From BNXB01 sp031548005 (lineage in GTDB: Bacteria > Bacteroidota > Bacteroidia > Bacteroidales > Azobacteroidaceae): DNA of 29,818 nt. The translations under genes were made by a program, and so were the position numbers. The first letter of the stretch is position 1; each line of letters opens with the position of its first letter. The stretch covers positions 1-29,818 of the forward strand of contig JAVBRK010000109.1 in the NCBI GenBank assembly GCA_031548005.1. Reading direction: 5' to 3'. Below, one piece after another: positions 23,825-29,818 of the stretch. The notes under the pieces are model-generated. The model did no database searches. It was not told where the DNA came from and saw only the letters and a list, made by a program, of their open reading frames with translations.

Positions 23825-26440
23825 CTAATATGAAAATGAGACGGTTACCAAAAAACTTTGAGGCCTTAGTTTGTAACTGTAGCTATAGGTATCCAGGTCA
23901 TTATATAGGGAATATGAATATTCTTTTTCATCCAGGATGTTATTCCAGGCTAAGTTTATTTCCATCCGCTTGTATTTATAAGATGCTCCACAATCGAGGA
24001 ATAGCAGGTTGGTGCTCAGATCTTCTGATAACTCATCGTCCAGATATTCTGCATTCAATTTCAGTTCAATTTTTTCATTCAAAAAATAATACACTTTGAC
24101 TTTTTGGGATGCTTGAAAAACCCGGTTCCGGGATTTCATTCCTGAAGTATTGGTGATGGATTGATAATTAGTAGTAAAAATCCCTTCGTAATTCACATTG
24201 AAGTGTTTTTTCAGGTTGAAGCCGATTTTTGGGATCAGTGACCAGATTTCCGATTGCAGGGGGTAAAAGGAACCTTGTTGCCACTTATTGGATTCCATCC
24301 GGGTGTAATTGGCTGTCAGGGCGAACAGGGTCCCTATTTTGTAAAAATTCTTTCCGATGTAGCTGTTAGCGCCCCAGTAACTCGTACTGTTTTCCTGCTC
24401 CAGGTTGCCTGAAACGCTCAAATCTCCGATGAAACCTTGTTTATTGACTAAATTCCTTTCCTGATGGCGGTAAAATCCGGACAGATTGAAATAAAATCCT
24501 TTTAGCGGATCTTTGTAGTTTAACCGCAGGGTATTCCTTAACGATTTATTTTTTGAAAGGATGCCCGATGTGTTTCTCAGATTCCGGTAACCGGTCATGA
24601 CATAGGGAATAATAAAATCCGAGAGATCCCCAATGTCCTGATTGTAACGCGACTGGACATAAAACTCCCATAGTCCTTTTAATTTGTATTTCATGCTTAT
24701 GGCTGGGTTGAAAAAGAAGTTGGGATATTCATTTTTACCGGATTCATCCGGAATTCCGGAAACCTGCAGCCAGTCGAATACGATTGGTAAATCGAGGGAT
24801 AATGAGAATGTTCCGTTATTGAACCGGTAGTTTGGTAGAAGCGCTGTTTCTACAAAATTACTGTGCAGGTCGTTCCGGGAACTCTCGGGAAACAAATTAT
24901 GCTCCAGATCGGTGTCCAGGTTATCAAAGGCAGCTTTCAGGGAGAGGTCTAATTTGAACAGGGAGGGTCCTTTTCCATAAGAAAAATAGGTGCTGTTTTC
25001 GGTATAAAAACCGGATCTCAGAACCGATTGAGCGGAAGCTAAAGAATCGATTGTTACGTCCAATTGACGGGGTAGGGATGAGTAGCGCACGAACGAGTTG
25101 ATATTCCACATCCGGTTTTTTATTTTTTTCGAGTAATTGAGGTCGTTCTGAAAGTAGTAATCCCACAATTGGTACTGTTCGGAAATCCGGTTTTGAGTTT
25201 GTATATTGGAAGCCGTATTATTCCATTTGGCGACGCCCCGGAGCGCATTCTTGAAGAAATGACCGCTGGCATTGCTATTCCAGGTAATCATTCCATCCAA
25301 CAGGTTCAGCCGGTCGTTTAACTGTTCGGACTCCCGGATAATCAAGGTGCTGTCTCCTTTAAAATACGAGCTGTACTGCCGGATATTTTCTTCTTTATGA
25401 TCGTTGATGTAATGGATGTTGACCCGGATATTATCATTTTCAGACATTTTCCAGAGGTTATTCAGGGTGACGACATGGGTTTTATTGAACAGATAACGGG
25501 ATTCTTCGACCGGAACCGTTCGCGTTGCCGGGTTGGTTATCAGGGCGGAAGGCAAGGGCTTGATGCTCTTCAAATGTTCCATGTTGATGGTTTGATCGTC
25601 CAGTTCGCTGACAATATTTTCTCCGGTATTGTTTGTTTTATACATCACGATCGCCTGCTTTTTTTCTTCTGCCAGGAGTCCGAATGCTTCCAGGAGCCAT
25701 AAAGGATTGTCGGAGTCGAAACCTCCCCCGGCCTTTACCGTACCGACCGGATGGATTTTTTTATCTTTTCTCAACTTCAGATTCACGGCGGCATCCATTG
25801 AACCGACCACATTTTTCAACATTTTTACCGGCTGATGGTTTTCGATGACTTCGACCGAGGCCACGGCGTCGACCGGGATGTTGTTGGTGGCGATCCCGTA
25901 TTTCTTTTCCAATAAATCTAAGCCCTCGATATAAAAGTTATTGATTGGCGATCCCTGATAGGTGATGCCCCCTGAATTGGAGACTTCCATCCCCGGTATT
26001 TTTTTGAGGACGTCGCCTATTTTCCGGTCGTTCTGGGTTTGTAATGCTGCCACATTGTAGAAAATAGTATCTTCTTTGATCAGCACGGTTGGCGGTTTTA
26101 CAAATACTTCTTTCAACTGGAATTCGGCCGGTTGAAGTGAGAAATCCAGCCGGCCGGGCCGGTTCCCGACCGGAACAGTCCGGGTTTCATAGCCCAGCAA
26201 CGAGGCGCTTAACCGGAGCGAATCCGTACGGTTACCGTACGATACTTTGTATTTGCCGTTCTTGTCTGAAAAACAGTAGTCTATCGTATTGTCATTCTTG
26301 TCCGATAACGTGACCACCACCCCTTCGATGAGGGAATGGTTGGTTTTATCCTTAACAACGCCTTCTATCGACTGGGAATAGCCCAGAATGGGCATAAACA
26401 TCCACAAGAGGATTACGATATTTTTTACAGGTCTGCTCAT
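23825..26440 (-). CDS. TonB-receptor-like outer-membrane barrel with carboxypeptidase-regulatory domain
   Basis: 871 residues. A signal peptide (KNIVILLWMFMPILGYSQ) is cut near residue 22-24. Residues about 24-110 form a carboxypeptidase regulatory-like fold (IEGVVKDKTNHSLIEGVVVT). A plug-like domain follows (IGDVLKKIPGMEVSNSGGIT, then NFYIEGLDLLEKKYGIATNN, then IPVDAVASVEVIENHQPV). The remaining 620 residues are beta-barrel strands ending in LRPQSFLVTVSFSY with a terminal aromatic residue. This is the SusC/TonB-receptor plan but without a SusD partner, and I see no clear TonB box. Its ATG overlaps the stop of the GLPGLI gene (ATGA), so it is translated as part of that operon. Members next to GLPGLI genes are common in Bacteroidetes, with function unknown; transport of a peptide is a possibility here. 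Confidence 0.85.
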   Translation of the reverse strand: MSRPVKNIVILLWMFMPILGYSQSIEGVVKDKTNHSLIEGVVVTLSDKNDNTIDYCFSDKNGKYKVSYGNRTDSLRLSASLLGYETRTVPVGNRPGRLDFSLQPAEFQLKEVFVKPPTVLIKEDTIFYNVAALQTQNDRKIGDVLKKIPGMEVSNSGGITYQGSPINNFYIEGLDLLEKKYGIATNNIPVDAVASVEVIENHQPVKMLKNVVGSMDAAVNLKLRKDKKIHPVGTVKAGGGFDSDNPLWLLEAFGLLAEEKKQAIVMYKTNNTGENIVSELDDQTINMEHLKSIKPLPSALITNPATRTVPVEESRYLFNKTHVVTLNNLWKMSENDNIRVNIHYINDHKEENIRQYSSYFKGDSTLIIRESEQLNDRLNLLDGMITWNSNASGHFFKNALRGVAKWNNTASNIQTQNRISEQYQLWDYYFQNDLNYSKKIKNRMWNINSFVRYSSLPRQLDVTIDSLASAQSVLRSGFYTENSTYFSYGKGPSLFKLDLSLKAAFDNLDTDLEHNLFPESSRNDLHSNFVETALLPNYRFNNGTFSLSLDLPIVFDWLQVSGIPDESGKNEYPNFFFNPAISMKYKLKGLWEFYVQSRYNQDIGDLSDFIIPYVMTGYRNLRNTSGILSKNKSLRNTLRLNYKDPLKGFYFNLSGFYRHQERNLVNKQGFIGDLSVSGNLEQENSTSYWGANSYIGKNFYKIGTLFALTANYTRMESNKWQQGSFYPLQSEIWSLIPKIGFNLKKHFNVNYEGIFTTNYQSITNTSGMKSRNRVFQASQKVKVYYFLNEKIELKLNAEYLDDELSEDLSTNLLFLDCGASYKYKRMEINLAWNNILDEKEYSYSLYNDLDTYSYSYKLRPQSFLVTVSFSY

Positions 26441-27264
26441 TCGGAAAGTTCGATGGGATTGTAGGGCTTTTTTATAAAATTATGGGGAGGTATGGGGCCT
26501 GCCGGCACCAATGGATTTCCCTGTAGAAAAGCGCCCTGGTTGTCCATCACGGCCTGTTTCGCCTTGTTGTAGGCGGATTTGTCGATTTTTTTATGATTTT
26601 TGTGAGAGCCTGAGATTTCGATGGGGGTTATTTTATCCGGTATCTCAATGGCGGTGCATAGAAAGGAAAATTCTTTTTCCCGGTCTTCAATCTTCAGGAT
26701 TAACCCGGGCAATCCGTTGAACTTCCAGGGCCCCTCTTTTACTGGTATTTGGGGCGCGTACCAGGCCTCGTAATCCCGTCCCCTGAACCGGGTATTGGCT
26801 TTTTTGCAAAGATACCCGCAGACGGTGAGTGTATCGTTTTTCAGTTTCCACTTTGGAACAACCATTTCTTCTTCGTATTTGTACTTATCAAAAGCGAAGA
26901 GATCGATCAAAGTAATCTTATTTTCCGGAAACCCTTTGTAAATGGTCATATCCATGACTCTGGAAGTTTTGGGTTGTTTGAGTACCATGTCTGCAATCTC
27001 CTGTTCTGATTTTTTTTGAGCGATCATTTCTGATCCCAACAAGTTGCGAATGTATCTGTAATACGGAAAGTACTTTGAGATCCGGTTCCCGATATCCAAT
27101 AGCATGATGTCGCTGATTTTAGCTTTTTTATTCAGGGTATCCATCACACAAAACTGGGTGTAGTAGCAACGCATTTTAACGGTGTCCAACCGGATCTCAT
27201 CTTGAGAGTAGCCACTACATAGCCCGGATGCTAAAATGCCGAATATTAAAATAATTTGTTTCAT
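26437..27264 (-). CDS. GLPGLI family protein, copy 1
   Basis: 275 residues. A signal peptide (MKQIILIFGILASGLCSGYS) is followed by the GLPGLI-family pattern: MRCYYTQFCVMDTLNKKAKI, CGYLCKKANTRFRGRDYEAW, then WYAPQIPVKEGPWKFNGLPG with GLPGLIL, and FSFLCTAIEI. These match TIGR01200. Family members are secreted or periplasmic and have no established biochemical role. The paired Cys residues suggest disulfides. The C-terminus ends in a Pro-rich tail (PAGPIPPHNFIKKPYNPIEL). It is highly similar to the gene just upstream and overlaps the barrel gene downstream. Confidence 0.9.
   Translation of the reverse strand: MKQIILIFGILASGLCSGYSQDEIRLDTVKMRCYYTQFCVMDTLNKKAKISDIMLLDIGNRISKYFPYYRYIRNLLGSEMIAQKKSEQEIADMVLKQPKTSRVMDMTIYKGFPENKITLIDLFAFDKYKYEEEMVVPKWKLKNDTLTVCGYLCKKANTRFRGRDYEAWYAPQIPVKEGPWKFNGLPGLILKIEDREKEFSFLCTAIEIPDKITPIEISGSHKNHKKIDKSAYNKAKQAVMDNQGAFLQGNPLVPAGPIPPHNFIKKPYNPIELSE
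26624..26730 (-). repeat. 107-bp block identical in both GLPGLI genes (copy in GLPGLI 1)
   Basis: These bases are identical to 27476-27582 by direct comparison, while the sequence on both sides differs at many positions. The block encodes the GLPGLI motif region. Confidence 0.9.
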
Positions 27265-27274
27265 AGATATGTGA

Positions 27275-27292
27275 TTTTACAGATCTACTCAT
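27275..27292 (-). pseudogene. Duplication scar: vestigial start of the barrel gene
   Basis: After the stop of the upstream GLPGLI gene, the minus strand reads ATGAGTAGATCTGTAAAA. The true start of the barrel gene after GLPGLI 1 reads ATGAGCAGACCTGTAAAA, so 16 of 18 bases match. The first copy still overlaps its GLPGLI stop in the same ATGA manner. It marks the right-hand joint of a tandem duplication that took the GLPGLI gene plus the first bases of the barrel gene. Confidence 0.75.
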
Positions 27293-28119
27293 TCGGAAAG
27301 TTCGATGGGGTTGTAGGGCTTTTTTATAAAATTATGGGGAGGTATGGGGCCTGCCGGCACCGACGAATTTCCCTGTAGAAAAGCGCCCAGGTTATCCATC
27401 GCGGCCTGTTTGGCTTTATTGTAGGCCGCTTTATCGATTTTCCTGTAATTTTTGAGGTGGGTTGAAATTTTGATAGGGGTTATTTTATCCGGTATCTCAA
27501 TGGCGGTGCATAGAAAGGAAAATTCTTTTTCCCGGTCTTCAATCTTCAGGATTAACCCGGGCAATCCGTTGAACTTCCAGGGGCCCTCTTTTATTGGTAT
27601 TTGGGGCGCGTACCAGGCCTCGTAATCGCGCCCCCGGAACCGGGTGTTGGCTTTTTTACAAAGGTACCCGCAGATGGTGAGCGTGTCATTGTTCAGCTTC
27701 CATTCCGGAACGGCCTTTTCTTCTTCGTATTTGTATTTATCAAAAGCGAAGTAATCAATCAAAGTAATCTTATTTTCCGGAAACCCTTTATATATTATCA
27801 TATCCATGACTCTGGAGGTTTTGGGTTGTTTGAGTACCATATCTGCCACTTCTTCTTGTGATTTGTTTTGAGCAAACATCGCTGCTCCCAACGAATCTCG
27901 AATGTATTTATAGTATGGAGAATACTTTGAGACCCGGTTTCCTATATCTAACAGCATGATATCACTGATTTTAGCTTTTTTATTCAGGGTATCCATCACA
28001 CAGAATTGGGTGTAGTAGCATCGCATTCTGATAGTATCCAACTGTATATAATTGTTTTGCGAATGAATGCAACAGAGTCCGGTTATCAATAGGCCAAGTA
28101 TTAAAATAATTCGTTTCAT
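27289..28119 (-). CDS. GLPGLI family protein, copy 2
   Basis: 276 residues, a tandem paralogue of the next gene. The signal peptide is MKRIILILGLLITGLCCIHS. The same motifs follow: MRCYYTQFCVMDTLNKKAKI, CGYLCKKANTRFRGRDYEAW, FNGLPGLILKIEDREKEFSF and the same Pro-rich end. Differences cluster in the signal peptide, residues about 60-90 (SPYYKYIRDSLGAAMFAQNK against FPYYRYIRNLLGSEMIAQKK) and around residues 220-250. It is the first GLPGLI gene after the small peptide gene, with a 91-base gap containing a hairpin. Function is unknown, as for the family. Confidence 0.9.
   Translation of the reverse strand: MKRIILILGLLITGLCCIHSQNNYIQLDTIRMRCYYTQFCVMDTLNKKAKISDIMLLDIGNRVSKYSPYYKYIRDSLGAAMFAQNKSQEEVADMVLKQPKTSRVMDMIIYKGFPENKITLIDYFAFDKYKYEEEKAVPEWKLNNDTLTICGYLCKKANTRFRGRDYEAWYAPQIPIKEGPWKFNGLPGLILKIEDREKEFSFLCTAIEIPDKITPIKISTHLKNYRKIDKAAYNKAKQAAMDNLGAFLQGNSSVPAGPIPPHNFIKKPYNPIELSE
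27476..27582 (-). repeat. 107-bp block identical in both GLPGLI genes (copy in GLPGLI 2)
   Basis: Partner of the identical block at 26624-26730. Spacing between copies is 852 bases. Confidence 0.9.
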
Positions 28120-28141
28120 TGTTTTAATTGTTGTTAGAATT

Positions 28142-28179
28142 CAAGAGGCAATCCTTCACATAATTATGACTGCCTCTTG
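28142..28179 (-). promoter_or_regulatory. Intercistronic hairpin between the peptide and GLPGLI genes
   Basis: CAAGAGGCA at 28142-28150 pairs perfectly with TGCCTCTTG at 28171-28179. There is no T run after it on the minus strand, so it is more likely a partial attenuator, an RNA processing site or a 3' end stabiliser for the peptide message than a full terminator. Confidence 0.6.
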
Positions 28180-28210
28180 TAATTAAATTAAATGGAAATT
28201 AAAAGATGAC

Positions 28211-28393
28211 CTAGTCGCAGTAATGACCATCTAAAAACGCAAGATTCTCATAAAACTCATCTCCATTCTCAAAAAAACTCTGATCCACAGTTGTAACTGT
28301 TTTACCACAAGATAAATGAACAGTCAGAGAAGCTAAAGCTGTTCCTATAGAACAAGCGCATACGATCATAGTTATAATTAATTTTTTGTTCAT
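28211..28393 (-). CDS. Small secreted cysteine-containing peptide
   Basis: 60 residues from the ATG at 28393; the frame is open upstream, but that part is leader. A clear signal peptide, MNKKLIITMIVCACSIGTALA, would be cut after Ala21. That leaves a 39-residue acidic peptide (LTVHLSCGKTVTTVDQSFF, then an Asp/Glu/Tyr-rich part ending in LDGHYCD). Its two Cys, in SCG and YCD, could form a disulfide. It resembles small secreted peptides I associate with Bacteroidales genomes, but I cannot name a family. It heads a co-directional series with two GLPGLI genes and an outer-membrane barrel, so it may be a ligand or cargo of that barrel. No radical SAM, peptidase or ABC exporter gene is nearby. Confidence 0.7.
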   Translation of the reverse strand: MNKKLIITMIVCACSIGTALASLTVHLSCGKTVTTVDQSFFENGDEFYENLAFLDGHYCD

Positions 28394-28636
28394 AATGATT
28401 TCATTTTTTATTTTTGTAATTCTGAAATTTTTCTCGCTTTCTTTTACGCAACCAACCCTTCGGGCCGGATACGCCAAACCTGCCTGTAAAATCGTATCAG
28501 GGATTTTGGGTGTTGATTTTATTTATACCTTTACGGCGCCTTCCTGTGATTTAAGAGTTCATAAATTTTGTAGTGGTTATAAATGATGAGCCTTGCGGGA
28601 AGGCTTTTCTGATTTCAGGTGGCGAGCCTGAATTCA
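28394..28636 (-). promoter_or_regulatory. Long structured 5' leader of the peptide operon
   Basis: About 240 bases lie between the predicted transcript start and the peptide ATG. Read on the minus strand, it has a hairpin TTCAGG/CCTGAA (28614-28632), a hairpin AGCCTT/AAGGCT (28589-28605) and, nearer the gene, CCGGCCC-GAA-GGGTTGG (28452-28468). The last uses two G-U pairs that would be A-C mismatches on the plus strand, so the minus-strand RNA is the one that folds. GCCTTCC in the second hairpin can pair instead with GGAAGGC at about 28549-28555, giving two exclusive folds. No known riboswitch was recognised. No coding sequence was seen in this stretch. Confidence 0.5.
28589..28608 (+). terminator. 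Terminator-like hairpin on the plus strand within the peptide leader
   Basis: AGCCTT (28589-28594), loop GCGGG, AAGGCT (28600-28605) and a short T run to 28608. Together with a TACCTTTA box at about 28536-28543 on the plus strand, it could bound a short antisense RNA, but no plus-strand gene needs a terminator here. Confidence 0.35.
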
Positions 28637-28642
28637 TGGAGG

Positions 28643-28673
28643 CAAAATTATTGACAAGAAATGGGAAAAACAA
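28643..28673 (-). promoter_or_regulatory. Promoter of the peptide-GLPGLI-barrel operon
   Basis: The minus strand reads TTG (28673-28671), 20 bases of spacer, then TAATTTTG (28650-28643), fitting both the -33 and -7 elements of Bacteroidales promoters. The predicted start is near 28636. Confidence 0.6.
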
Positions 28674-28686
28674 TAGAAAAGATTGA

Positions 28687-28767
28687 AATACAGTTTTTTT
28701 GAGGGTATTTTTTTGTTAACTTTTTTATTATTAGTTTTTTAAATAAATGTTAATACAGTTTTTTTGA
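28687..28767. repeat. Pair of exact 16-bp direct repeats
   Basis: AATACAGTTTTTTTGA occurs at 28687-28702 and 28752-28767, 65 bases apart, separated by very AT-rich DNA. It lies just upstream of the peptide operon promoter, where it could be an activator or repressor site. No gene is visible from 28674 to 28842. Confidence 0.8.
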
Positions 28768-28782
28768 CCGGTTAATAGCATG

Positions 28783-28818
28783 AAAAAGGCCCCATTGAGT
28801 TGCAGTGAGGCCTTTTTT
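28783..28818. terminator. Bidirectional Rho-independent terminator
   Basis: AAAAAGGCC (28783-28791) and GGCCTTTTT (28809-28817) form the stem, with inner pairs CATTG/CAGTG. There is a T run on both strands. It lies 25 bases past the stop of the gene remnant on the minus strand, which is the gene it probably served. Confidence 0.85.
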
Positions 28819-28842
28819 ATACTGGCGGGAAGAGAAGATGCT

Positions 28843-28968
28843 TTATTCCGGGTATTCTCCGATGAAACCGTTGAATTTAAACTCGATATAGTCATTTTTA
28901 TAATCCGGGGCGACGGATGTTGTGATTATCCCGCTCTCTAAAATATGATTGCTTATTTTGAGTAGTTG
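28843..28968 (-). pseudogene. C-terminal remnant of an unidentified protein gene
   Basis: The minus strand has 41 sense codons after an in-frame stop (28971-28969) and before TAA 28845-28843, with no ATG start. It reads LLKISNHILESGIITTSVAP and then DYKNDYIEFKFNGFIGEYPE. The composition looks like protein rather than random translation, and a strong terminator follows at the right distance. I take it as the 3' end of a gene whose 5' part was lost at about 28970, where repeated AT-rich DNA begins. The family is not recognised. Confidence 0.45.
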
Positions 28969-28970
28969 TT

Positions 28971-29040
28971 AGAGCATGTCAATGATAAAAATAAAAAAAT
29001 ACTTATTGTCAATGATTATGCTCTGCAAACATAATGTTTG
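28971..29040. repeat. Cluster of short inverted and direct repeats
   Basis: AGAGCAT (28971-28977) and ATGCTCT (29018-29024) are inverted; inside them TGTCAATGAT occurs twice (28977-28986 and 29007-29016), 30 bases apart. A palindrome CAAACATAATGTTTG follows at 29026-29040. It lies between the gene remnant and the ATPase stop codon. It may be the end of a lost mobile segment or a transcription end; no single reading is certain. Confidence 0.5.
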
Positions 29041-29064
29041 TCTTGCATAATTCCAAAGCATGTT

Positions 29065-29818
29065 TTACATATCATTAATTGACAACCCTCTCAAATCAAC
29101 ATCATATTTCGATAGTTCCTTTTTGATTGAATCTGTCTTCGCACGAAGCAAATTCATATCAATTTTTTTTGGATTACGTTTTACTTCTGCAACAATCGCC
29201 GTTTTGTCCAAGTCGTTTAAAGCAATCAAATCGATTTCATTTTCTCCTTTATTATCCCAATAGCTGCCGATGTTAGTTACCCTTTCGCTTTCTGCAATTT
29301 TTGCCCGGAAATACTTTTCCAAAATCCAACCGCTATATTGTTCATAACCTTTATCAATATACTCCCGGAGCAATTCATGCCTACCCATTTCTATTAACGA
29401 TTGATTGGGATAAATGAACCGGAACCAAAAATGCAGATAATTGTCGCTCAAACTCCAACGCGCTTTTCTACTTTCGGGTTTTGAGAACATGGGCTTGTTC
29501 TTAGTAATCAGGGAATATTCCTTTTCAAGATTCACAAGATACGCTCCCGTATTTTTCCCAATGATAGAATCCACTTCACTTTGGGTCGTTTTTCCGGAAG
29601 CAATTAATTGTAATATAGAAAAATAGGTTCCATACTCTTTGCCAAATTCAGAGATGAGAAAATCTTTCCCTTCTCCTATAAAGGGCGAATCAAGTCTGGT
29701 AGCCATATTCAGCATATCATTGTGAGTTATGGCTCCGGCTTCCATTAACAAAGTAATATATTTGGGAACTCCGCCTGTAAGCATGTAGATGCAAAGAAGG
29801 TCTTCCGATGTGTATTGA
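29065..29818 (-). CDS. DUF234-type P-loop ATPase, C-terminal part (runs off the window)
   Basis: The frame is open to the right edge. Residues read upstream of the internal ATG (TSEDLLCIYMLTGGVPKYIT) belong to the family, so that ATG at 29784 is not the true start, and the P-loop half lies beyond the window. What is seen is the lid region with GGVPKY, a winged-helix segment (GKTTQSEVDSIIGKNTGAYL), the linker FSKPESRKARWSLSDNYLHF and the DUF234 domain. The last contains GENEIDLIAL followed by IVAEVKRN, spaced like a PD-(D/E)xK nuclease site (E-x-D and E-x-K). This family of ATPases (first noted in Archaea) is widespread in Bacteroidetes, with an unknown role and often in many copies. Confidence 0.85.
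   Translation of the reverse strand, partial: QYTSEDLLCIYMLTGGVPKYITLLMEAGAITHNDMLNMATRLDSPFIGEGKDFLISEFGKEYGTYFSILQLIASGKTTQSEVDSIIGKNTGAYLVNLEKEYSLITKNKPMFSKPESRKARWSLSDNYLHFWFRFIYPNQSLIEMGRHELLREYIDKGYEQYSGWILEKYFRAKIAESERVTNIGSYWDNKGENEIDLIALNDLDKTAIVAEVKRNPKKIDMNLLRAKTDSIKKELSKYDVDLRGLSINDM

Noticed and set aside
28386..28586. A plus-strand open frame of 66 codons opposite the peptide gene leader
   Set aside because: Its composition is odd, it overlaps the leader and start of the well-supported peptide gene, and it has no homology that I recognise. It is more likely an open frame on the opposite strand of the leader.

Overview
The window comes from a member of the Bacteroidota, most likely the order Bacteroidales. 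The evidence is the end of a T9SS-sorted protein at the left edge, several -7 boxes of the Bacteroidales form TAnnTTTG, few Shine-Dalgarno sequences, GLPGLI-family proteins, a DUF3078 barrel, a PnuC-type transporter next to thiamine pyrophosphokinase, and an SpmA/SpmB fusion in a lineage that does not sporulate. An Odoribacter or Butyricimonas relative is my guess; the sequence alone does not prove it.

Layout. 1-785: tail of a T9SS cargo protein, a terminator and a DUF4230 protein. 782-6691 (minus strand): YeiH-type exporter and an ABC-F ATPase in one operon; then thiamine pyrophosphokinase, a PnuC/PnuT transporter and a Fic protein with overlapping or touching ends; then a HAD phosphatase. 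Three evenly spaced dyads lie just upstream of fic. 6789-8493 (plus): SpmAB-like membrane protein and a WbuC-like cupin. 8516-9994 (minus): an unrecognised two-helix membrane protein. 10102-16876 (plus): a long housekeeping cluster ybeY-mnmG-apt-uvrC-dtd-mazG-like-deoC-vanZ-like, with a perfect parS-like palindrome between mnmG and apt. 16882-17856 (minus): polyprenyl diphosphate synthase. 17973-23747 (plus): polA, ychF, a DUF3078 outer-membrane protein and a secreted M48 protease.

28393-23825 (minus) is the most interesting part. It has a 60-residue secreted peptide with two cysteines in its mature part, two tandem GLPGLI proteins and a large outer-membrane barrel of TonB-receptor architecture. 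Gene order, short gaps and an ATGA overlap suggest one transcript. It would start about 240 bases upstream of the peptide gene and carry a leader with several hairpins. The two GLPGLI genes arose by a tandem duplication that left a scar copied from the first bases of the barrel gene. A secreted peptide working with, or exported through, the barrel is my inference.

28843-29818 holds the C-terminal remnant of a broken gene and the C-terminal part of a DUF234-type ATPase that runs off the right edge.

No rRNA, tRNA, CRISPR array or insertion sequence was seen. Most of the window is core chromosome; the accessory-looking parts are the fic region and everything right of about 23.8 kb.
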